Shown here piece after piece: positions 1-4,337 of a DNA stretch of 6,365 nucleotides. The position numbers and the translations under genes are program-made. The stretch comes from Parvibaculum sp. GTDB taxonomy: Bacteria > Pseudomonadota > Alphaproteobacteria > Parvibaculales > Parvibaculaceae. The notes beneath the pieces were generated by a model. That model had not been told where the DNA came from. It worked only from the letters and a program-made list of their open reading frames with translations, and ran no database searches. Positions within the stretch are counted from its first letter, which is position 1; every line of letters starts with the position of its first letter. The DNA is taken from positions 1-6,365 of the forward strand of contig JACIYQ010000089.1 of the NCBI GenBank assembly GCA_014359855.1, given 5' to 3'.

Positions 1-462
1 GCCGAACTCGGGCCGCTCATCGAGAACCAGCCGAACAACCCTTACGTCTGGGAAGTGAAGGGGCAGATCTATTTCGAGAGCGGCAAGGTGGAAGAGGCGA
101 TCACCGCCTATCGCAAATCCGTGGAGTTGAAGCCCACGGACGAGCAGCTTCATCTCGGCCTCGGCCGGGCGCTGCTGGCGCGCGAGGACCCCGACTCGAC
201 GCGGGAAGCGATCCGGCACCTGCAGATCGCGACGAAGAGCGGCGAGCAGGCCTTCGGCTACTACCAGCTTTCGATCGGCTATGGGCAGCTCGACGACATC
301 GGCATGGCGGAACTTTCGGCCGCGCAATATTACGATGCGCTCGGCGCTGTGGGTGAAGCCAAGTCCCATGCCATGCGCGCGCAGAAGCTTCTCAAGAATG
401 GCAGCCCCGAATGGCTGCGCGCCCAGGACATCGCCATGCAGCCGCCGCCGCAGCGCGGATGA
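1..462 (+). CDS. TPR-repeat C-terminal part of a probable M48 (BepA-like) periplasmic metalloprotease, 5' truncated
   Basis: The frame is open from base 1 to the TGA at 460-462, so this is the last 153 residues of a gene that begins outside the window. A GTG at 55 is internal, because coding continues upstream without a stop. The sequence is helical TPR: a good repeat runs from PYVWEVKGQIYFESG through the following KVEEAITAYRKSVELKPTD, and weaker ones follow (LHLGLGRALLA, QAFGYYQLSIGYGQL, AAQYYDALGAVGEAK). The tail is proline-rich (MQPPPQRG). Alphaproteobacteria commonly have an M48 metalloprotease with C-terminal TPRs directly upstream of a DsbA-like gene. Such proteases help assemble or degrade outer-membrane proteins. 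The catalytic HEXXH domain would lie outside the window, so the protease call rests on TPR type and neighbour. It could be another TPR protein. Confidence 0.65.
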   Translation, partial: AELGPLIENQPNNPYVWEVKGQIYFESGKVEEAITAYRKSVELKPTDEQLHLGLGRALLAREDPDSTREAIRHLQIATKSGEQAFGYYQLSIGYGQLDDIGMAELSAAQYYDALGAVGEAKSHAMRAQKLLKNGSPEWLRAQDIAMQPPPQRG

Positions 463-494
463 CCGCCCTTTCCTTTCTCCAGACGAAGAGTCCC

Positions 495-1241
495 ATGTTC
501 TCAAGTTTTCGCCTGCCGCTTGCCGCGTTTTGCCTTTTTCTTTTCGCCTTCACCGCGCCCGCCTGGGCCGCCGAGCGCTTCGACGCGCAGGACAAGGCCG
601 CGATCGAGACCATCATCCATGACTATCTCGTCGAGAATCCCGAAGTGCTGGTGAAAGCCTTCGAGACCCTCGAGCGGCGCCAGGAAGTTGCGAAGCTCGC
701 CGAGACGCAAGCGGCGGTCGAGAAACACCGGAAGGCGATCTATGAGGACCCGGGCGACTATGTAGCCGGGAACCCGGACGGCGACGTCACGCTTGTCGAG
801 TTCTTCGACTACCAGTGCGGCTACTGCAAGCGGAGCTTCGAGCCGCTGATGGACTTTGTGGAGAAGGACGGCAATATCCGGGTCGTGCTGAAGGAGTTCC
901 CCATTCTCGGCCCCAACTCGCTGCTGGCGACGAAGGCCGCCATCGCCGCCAAAAAGCAGGGCCGCTATTTCGACATGCATCGCGCGCTCTACGAGCGCAA
1001 GGGCGAAGTCGACGAGGACGCCATCATGGCGATTGCGAGGGATATCGGGCTCGATGTGGCCAGGCTCAAGAAGGACATGGGCGACCCGGCGATCCAGGAT
1101 CAGGTGAGCCGCACCTACCGGCTTGCCCAGCAGCTTGGCATCGACGGCACGCCTGCCTTCGTCGTGGGCGGCACGATGTATCCAGGCGTCGTCGACGAGG
1201 CCCGGCTCGAAAACATGATCCAGCAAGCGCGCGGGAGCTGA
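495..1241 (+). CDS. Secreted DsbA-family thiol:disulfide interchange protein with ScsC-like N-terminal region
   Basis: The product is 248 residues. Residues 1-25 form a signal peptide with a phenylalanine/leucine-rich core and an APAWA-AE cleavage site, so it should act in the periplasm. Residues about 28-65 (FDAQDKAAIETIIHDYLVEN onward to LERRQ) resemble the ScsC-type N-terminal helix that mediates oligomerisation. The thioredoxin fold follows, with active site C108-G-Y-C111 in FFDYQCGYCKRSF and a Thr-cisPro pair at T219-P220 (GIDGTPAFVVGG). CGYC and Thr-Pro are the combination found in E. coli DsbC, whereas DsbA has CPHC and Val-Pro, so isomerase or reductase activity is possible. I chose ATG 495 because it starts at the signal peptide and has a purine-rich GACGAAGAG just upstream. 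An in-frame ATG at 459 overlaps the previous stop (ATGA) but would add 12 residues before the signal core and has a poor ribosome site. It is probably co-transcribed with the preceding gene. Confidence 0.9.
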   Translation: MFSSFRLPLAAFCLFLFAFTAPAWAAERFDAQDKAAIETIIHDYLVENPEVLVKAFETLERRQEVAKLAETQAAVEKHRKAIYEDPGDYVAGNPDGDVTLVEFFDYQCGYCKRSFEPLMDFVEKDGNIRVVLKEFPILGPNSLLATKAAIAAKKQGRYFDMHRALYERKGEVDEDAIMAIARDIGLDVARLKKDMGDPAIQDQVSRTYRLAQQLGIDGTPAFVVGGTMYPGVVDEARLENMIQQARGS

Positions 1242-1254
1242 AGCGGCTCTCACC

Positions 1255-1278
1255 GCCGGCCGCCGGGCAGTGGCCGGC
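1255..1278 (+). terminator. Possible hairpin after the DsbA-like gene (no T-tract)
   Basis: A perfect 7-bp inverted repeat, GCCGGCC (1255-1261) and GGCCGGC (1272-1278), has a 10-nt loop and lies 14 nt after the stop codon. No run of T follows, so it is at best a weak or factor-assisted terminator or an mRNA 3'-end stabiliser. GC-rich DNA yields such stems by chance. The rest of the gap 1242-1354 shows no promoter I can defend. Confidence 0.3.
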
Positions 1279-1354
1279 TGGACCACAATGCCGCGCCAGG
1301 GGGCGGGCAACCTTTAACTCGAACGAAAAGACCCCTCTCCGGGGCAAGGTAAAC

Positions 1355-2341
1355 ATGCATACGAAGATCGAGGAATTTGCCGCACACTGCGCGCGGTACC
1401 GCAAGCCGGACCTGATGCGCGCCGCATGGCAGATCGTCAGCACAGGCGTTCCCTTCATCGCGCTTTCGGCGGCGATGTATTTCAGCCTCCAGGTGGGCTA
1501 CTGGTTGACGTTGCTTCTGGCGATACCGCTGGCGGGATGCGCGCTGCGCTTCTTCATCATCCAGCACGATTGCGGGCATGGCTCCTTCTTCGCATCGAAG
1601 CGGGCGAACGACATCACGGGGCGCCTTGTCAGTGTGCTGACGATTACGCCTTACGCCTATTGGCGGCGCCTGCACGCGCTGCACCATGCCTCATCGGGCA
1701 ATCTCGACCGGCGCGGCTATGGCGACATCAACACGCTGACGACCGACGAATACCGGGCGCTGAGCCCGGTCCGCCGCCTCGCCTACCGCATCTACCGGCA
1801 TCCGGTGTTCCTGCTCGCAATCGGCGGGCCGGTCCATTTCCTGCTGCTGCAACGCCTGCCGCTGACGCTCAGGCGGCCCGCCTGGGAAATGTGGAGCAGC
1901 GTCATGGCGCACAATCTCGCGATCCTCGCCTTCTACGGCACGCTGCTGATCCTGCTCGGCTGGCTCAATTTCGCGGTGATGGTGGTGCCGGTGCTGGTGG
2001 CCGCCGCCGCGATGGGTGTCTGGCTTTTCTATGTGCAGCACCAGTTCGAGACCACGAGCTGGGACAAGAGCGAGGACTGGGACCGCAACAGCGGCGCGCT
2101 CAATGGCAGTTCCTACTATGTGCTGCCGCGCGTGCTCGGCTGGTTCACGGGCAATATCGGGCTGCATCATATCCACCATCTGTGCAGCCATATTCCGAAC
2201 TACCGCCTGCAGGAATGCCTCGACGCGATGCCGGAAGTGAAGACGATCAACCGGCTCACCATCATGGAGAGCCTCAAGACCGCCTCGCTGGCGCTGTGGG
2301 ACCCGCAGAGCCGCAAGCTGGTGAGCTTTCAGGGCGTCTGA
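1355..2341 (+). CDS. Membrane fatty acid desaturase (DesA / delta-12-like, COG3239 type)
   Basis: The product is 328 residues and should be an integral di-iron desaturase that introduces a cis double bond into acyl chains of membrane lipids. The three histidine boxes are present and correctly spaced: H71-DCG-H75, H107-AL-HH111 and H271-HI-HH275. The block VQHQFETTSW (H229) and the stretch GNLDRRGYGDINTLT after box 2 are typical of bacterial delta-12/omega-6-like members. Hydrophobic segments lie at about 27-44, 47-66, 150-168 and 190-228, giving the usual two hairpins with the boxes on the cytoplasmic side. The start ATG 1355 has AAGG at 1346-1349 and gives a normal family N-terminus. The frame is open further upstream, but only as a shadow of the DsbA-like gene. 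A 113-nt gap separates it from that gene, so it may have its own promoter. Regiospecificity cannot be read from the sequence. Confidence 0.93.
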   Translation: MHTKIEEFAAHCARYRKPDLMRAAWQIVSTGVPFIALSAAMYFSLQVGYWLTLLLAIPLAGCALRFFIIQHDCGHGSFFASKRANDITGRLVSVLTITPYAYWRRLHALHHASSGNLDRRGYGDINTLTTDEYRALSPVRRLAYRIYRHPVFLLAIGGPVHFLLLQRLPLTLRRPAWEMWSSVMAHNLAILAFYGTLLILLGWLNFAVMVVPVLVAAAAMGVWLFYVQHQFETTSWDKSEDWDRNSGALNGSSYYVLPRVLGWFTGNIGLHHIHHLCSHIPNYRLQECLDAMPEVKTINRLTIMESLKTASLALWDPQSRKLVSFQGV

Positions 2342-2349
2342 CCGCCTCG

Positions 2350-2391
2350 GCGCGGCGGGAACCGGCAGACAGGCCGCGCGTTCTTCTTCTT
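2350..2391 (+). terminator. Putative intrinsic terminator of the desaturase gene
   Basis: GCGCGGC (2350-2356) pairs perfectly with GCCGCGC (2373-2379) across a 16-nt loop, and is followed directly by the T-rich GTTCTTCTTCTTC. It lies 8 nt after the desaturase stop, a normal place for a Rho-independent terminator. The loop is long and the T-tract is broken by C residues, so termination may be incomplete. The left arm is repeated at 2404, which permits alternative folds. Confidence 0.45.
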
Positions 2392-2403
2392 CAGGAGACG
2401 CAG

Positions 2404-2425
2404 GCGCGGCGGCACCTCGCCGCGC
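2404..2425 (+). promoter_or_regulatory. GC-only hairpin just upstream of the start of the membrane protein gene
   Basis: GCGCGGCG (2404-2411) and CGCCGCGC (2418-2425) form a perfect 8-bp stem with a 6-nt loop GCACCT. The stem ends 12 nt before the ATG at 2438 and abuts the likely ribosome site GCGAGGGA (2424-2431), partly overlapping it. If it forms in the mRNA, it would limit translation initiation of the two-gene unit downstream. The function is inferred; only the complementarity is seen. Confidence 0.4.
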
Positions 2426-2437
2426 GAGGGAACGGCC

Positions 2438-2959
2438 ATGCTTGCCGATAGCGACGATCCGGAAAAGACATGGGAGAGCAGGTCCTATCCGATCACGGAG
2501 GACATGGGTCTTCAGCGCGTGACCTGGCGCATCGAACGCGCAGGATGGGCGGTGCTCGCCATGGTGACCCTTGCGGCGCTCCTCGGCGCCTTCTCGGAAG
2601 GCCCGCTGAGCAGCACCACCGCGACGGGCGCGGATGGCCGGCTGGAAGTCCATTACGACCGGTTCGCGCATCATGACGCCGGAATGCGCATGGAAATCGT
2701 GTTGCGGGAAGATGCCGCCCGGCAGGCAGCCATCCGTCTCAGCCCTTCCCTGACGCGGGGATTCTCCATCGAGACGATCCACCCCGCCCCCGCCGAAGAG
2801 AGCGGCGGCCCGGACGGCCACACCTATGTCTTCAAGCCCACCGGTGGTCCGCTCCGCATACAGATCGATCTGAGGCCGAGGCAACGCTGGCTCCTGCGCG
2901 GCGAAATCGCCACCGCCGACGGCCCACCCGCTGCCGTAACGATGTTCGCTTATCCTTGA
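2438..2959 (+). CDS. Hypothetical one-pass membrane protein, partner of DUF421 gene
   Basis: The product is 173 residues. I do not recognise a named domain. Residues 1-34 are charged and soluble (MLADSDDPEKTWESRSYPIT onward). Residues about 35-52 (AGWAVLAMVTLAALLGAF) form a single transmembrane segment. The remaining ~120 residues are predicted to lie outside the membrane and look beta-rich: LEVHYDRFAHHDAG, MRMEIVL, RGFSIETIHPAP, HTYVFKPTGGPLRIQIDLRP, LLRGEIATADG. The alternating strands suggest a small beta-sandwich in the periplasm. ATG 2438 is preceded by GCGAGGGA at 2424-2431. The gene ends 9 nt before the DUF421 start, and its stop codon overlaps the ribosome site of that gene, so the two are probably translated together. 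From memory, short one-pass proteins of this shape often precede DUF421 genes in alphaproteobacteria, which suggests a functional pair of unknown role. Confidence 0.8.
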   Translation: MLADSDDPEKTWESRSYPITEDMGLQRVTWRIERAGWAVLAMVTLAALLGAFSEGPLSSTTATGADGRLEVHYDRFAHHDAGMRMEIVLREDAARQAAIRLSPSLTRGFSIETIHPAPAEESGGPDGHTYVFKPTGGPLRIQIDLRPRQRWLLRGEIATADGPPAAVTMFAYP

Positions 2960-2963
2960 GAGG
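2958..2963 (+). promoter_or_regulatory. Ribosome binding site of the DUF421 gene, overlapping the upstream stop codon
   Basis: GAGAGG lies 5 nt before the ATG at 2969 and overlaps the TGA (2957-2959) of the preceding gene. This fixes the start and indicates translational coupling between the two genes. Confidence 0.7.
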
Positions 2964-2968
2964 TTCAA

Positions 2969-3412
2969 ATGGACGCTGTACTGCGCGCTGGCGCGATCTA
3001 CATTTTCCTGCTTCTCCTGTTCCGGATTTCCGGGCGGCGCACGCTGTCGGAGATAACTACTTTCGACTTTGTGCTTCTGCTGATTATCGGTGAGGCGACG
3101 CAGCAGGGACTTCTCGGCGACGATTTTTCGGTGACGAACGCCCTGCTCATCGTCGCGACCCTCATCGTCATGGATATAGTGTTGTCGCTCTTCAAGGAGC
3201 ATGTACCGATCGCAGGGAAGCTTCTCGACGGAATGCCGATGGTCCTGGTGGAAAACGGGCAACCTCTGCGCGACCGGATGAAGAAGGCACGCGTGGACGA
3301 GTACGACATCATGGAAGAGGCGCGGCGGGCGCAAGGGCTCGAGCGGATGGACCAGATCAAATATGCGGTGCTGGAGGTGAGCGGTGCGATCAGCATCGTG
3401 CCGAAGGACTAG
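2969..3412 (+). CDS. DUF421 (YetF/YcaP-type) membrane protein
   Basis: The product is 147 residues. Three hydrophobic segments lie at about 4-18, 33-48 and 55-75. They are followed by a soluble C-terminal domain of about 70 residues, the usual architecture of the short DUF421 proteins. Hallmarks are FRISGRRTLSEITTFDFVLL and the IIGEATQQGLLGDD loop in the membrane part. The soluble part has LLDGMPMVLVENGQPL, MKKARVDEYDIMEEARRAQG and MDQIKYAVLEVSGAISIVPK. The C-terminal domain should face the cytoplasm. Members of the family are implicated in envelope stress and spore or cell-surface phenotypes, but no biochemical activity is firmly assigned. The start ATG has a strong GAGAGG 5 nt upstream. It forms a tight pair with the one-pass membrane protein gene before it. 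The family assignment is secure; the role is unknown. Confidence 0.92.
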   Translation: MDAVLRAGAIYIFLLLLFRISGRRTLSEITTFDFVLLLIIGEATQQGLLGDDFSVTNALLIVATLIVMDIVLSLFKEHVPIAGKLLDGMPMVLVENGQPLRDRMKKARVDEYDIMEEARRAQGLERMDQIKYAVLEVSGAISIVPKD

Positions 3413-3415
3413 GCT

Positions 3416-3465
3416 GCGCGCTCCCTTTCCGCGTATGGTGGCACGGAAAAAACGGGGGAGCGGGC
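3416..3465 (+). promoter_or_regulatory. Long imperfect stem covering the ribosome site of the next gene
   Basis: CGCTCCC (3419-3425) pairs with GGGAGCG (3456-3462), and TTTCCG (3426-3431) pairs with CGGAAA (3444-3449). The loop is 12 nt and one side carries a 6-nt bulge. After a single mismatch, GC (3416-3417) also pairs with GC (3464-3465). The right arm contains the GGGGGAG Shine-Dalgarno sequence of the GTG start at 3466. It could hide that ribosome site, or serve as the 3' end of the DUF421 transcript. No T-tract follows. Confidence 0.4.
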
Positions 3466-4101
3466 GTGAAAAAGATCGAACTCGATGCCTATGGCGTGCC
3501 GGAAGACGTGGCGCGCTGCGTGGAGGCGCCGGATGTGGGCGCGCCCTCCCCTGGCGAAGTCGTGTTCGACGTCATCGCCTTTCCGGTCAACCCGGCCGAT
3601 ATCGGCTTCTGCCGCGGCACCTATCGCATCAAGCCGCCGCTGCCCGCGACGCCGGGGGCGGAATGCGCCGGTCGTGTGCGCGAGGCGACGGGCGGCGCGG
3701 CGATCCCGCTCGGGCTCGATGCGGTGTCGGGCGAGGCGACGGCGCGGATCGCAGCATGCCCGCACGACGAAGGCACCGTCTGCACCTATGGCGGCATGTC
3801 GGGCGCGGCTCCCGCCGTCACCGTCGCCGATCTCGTCTTCCGGGGCGTGACCTTTACCGGCTTCATGCTCGGCCGCTTCCTGGCGCGGCGTACTGCGGAG
3901 GAGATCAGGGCGATCTATGCGGAGCTTGCGGAGCAGATGGCGAAAGGCGTCATCCATGCACCGGTCGACAGCGTCCATGCGATCGAGGATATCCGCGAGG
4001 CATTGACGAAGGCGCTTGCCACGACCCCTGCAACAGGGGATGTACTTATTCAGGCCGAGAATGCATTATTTCTGCTGAAGAACTTCGGCTGTCATGACTG
4101 A
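3466..4101 (+). CDS. Internally deleted MDR enoyl reductase / quinone oxidoreductase-like protein, probably non-functional
   Basis: The frame encodes 211 residues from GTG 3466, with GGGGGAG 5 nt upstream. Residues 1-71 match the N-terminal GroES-like half of the enoyl-thioester reductase (MECR/ETR) branch of the MDR superfamily: GEVVFDVIAFPVNPADIGFC, then G51-T-Y53, the likely catalytic tyrosine, and KPPLPATPGAECAGRV. At about residue 71 (bases 3670-3682) the sequence jumps to REATGGAAIPLGLDAVSGEA, which in relatives lies late in the nucleotide-binding domain. It then continues colinearly (GTVCTYGGMSG, VFRGVTFTGFML, AIEDIREALTKALA). Family members are about 325-330 residues, so about 130 are missing, including the Rossmann glycine motif that binds NADPH. 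After GDVLIQ (residues 191-196), where relatives normally end, 15 unrelated residues from AT-richer DNA follow. No zinc ligands are expected in this branch. I infer a decaying gene that kept its frame; a residual role is possible. Confidence 0.75.
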   Translation: MKKIELDAYGVPEDVARCVEAPDVGAPSPGEVVFDVIAFPVNPADIGFCRGTYRIKPPLPATPGAECAGRVREATGGAAIPLGLDAVSGEATARIAACPHDEGTVCTYGGMSGAAPAVTVADLVFRGVTFTGFMLGRFLARRTAEEIRAIYAELAEQMAKGVIHAPVDSVHAIEDIREALTKALATTPATGDVLIQAENALFLLKNFGCHD

Positions 4102-4287
4102 GGTCGACACCCGCCTTGGCCGAATTTGCCTCACCAATCGAATTTCGCTCGCCGACTGCGGTACCGTCTTCTTTCTGGAAGCCGCGTCGAGAACGTTCGC
4201 GACCTTGCGCTACATGCCGGACTACGACGCCGTAGTCGCGCTATCGAGAGCCTCGGACGGAACGCCTAGTCGATAACATCTAGTGTT
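4102..4287. other. Convergent intergenic gap without a supported gene
   Basis: Between the MDR remnant and the repeat near parC the DNA is less GC-rich and has weak coding character. A 60-residue frame starting at 4094 overlaps the MDR stop and resembles nothing I know. The gap holds a perfect hairpin at 4220-4237. It may be debris from the event that altered the end of the MDR gene. Confidence 0.4.
4220..4237. terminator. Perfect hairpin in the convergent gap
   Basis: GACTACG (4220-4226) and CGTAGTC (4231-4237) are perfectly complementary with a 4-nt loop ACGC. The position between two converging genes fits a transcript end. It has no T-tract on either strand, so intrinsic termination is uncertain. 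Confidence 0.35.
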
Positions 4288-4322
4288 GTCATTGCGAGGA
4301 GCGCAGCGACGCGGCAATCCAT
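4288..4322. repeat. REP-like dispersed palindromic repeat (ATTGCGAGGAGCG class)
   Basis: The element begins GTCATTGCGAGGAGCGCAGC and ends GCGGCAATCCAT. Its 28-nt core (4291-4318) has terminal inverted repeats ATTGC/GCAAT. From memory, near-identical units (ATTGCGAGGAGCGAAGCGAC, then CAATCC) are scattered between genes in several alphaproteobacteria and in other phyla. Read on the minus strand it encodes the sequence GLPRRCAPRNDN, a typical translation of this repeat in spurious gene calls. It sits 15 nt beyond the parC stop codon, a usual intergenic location near gene 3' ends. Only one copy is in the window, so repetition is not shown here. Confidence 0.7.
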
Positions 4323-4337
4323 ACGGCCGTCGCCCCC

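Noticed and set aside
411..494. Earlier starts for the DsbA-like protein
   Set aside because: They would place up to 28 residues before a clear signal peptide. ATG 495 fits the signal and has a better ribosome site.
815..1354. Possible 180-residue N-terminal extension of the desaturase
   Set aside because: The frame is open only as a shadow of the DsbA-like gene. The family N-terminus and a ribosome site are at 1355.
1691..3334. 547-residue minus-strand open frame
   Set aside because: It is antisense to three well-supported genes (desaturase, membrane protein, DUF421). It is a product of GC-biased third positions, and its His/Arg/Gln-rich text matches no family.
3384..4097. Arginine-rich plus-strand frame over the MDR gene, and the minus-strand 3409-3978 frame
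   Set aside because: Both are shadow frames of the MDR sequence with low-complexity composition. The MDR motifs are clear in the 3466 frame.
4094..4276. 60-residue plus-strand frame overlapping the MDR stop
   Set aside because: It has no recognisable motif, no good ribosome site, and composition unlike the real genes. It crosses the 4220-4237 hairpin.
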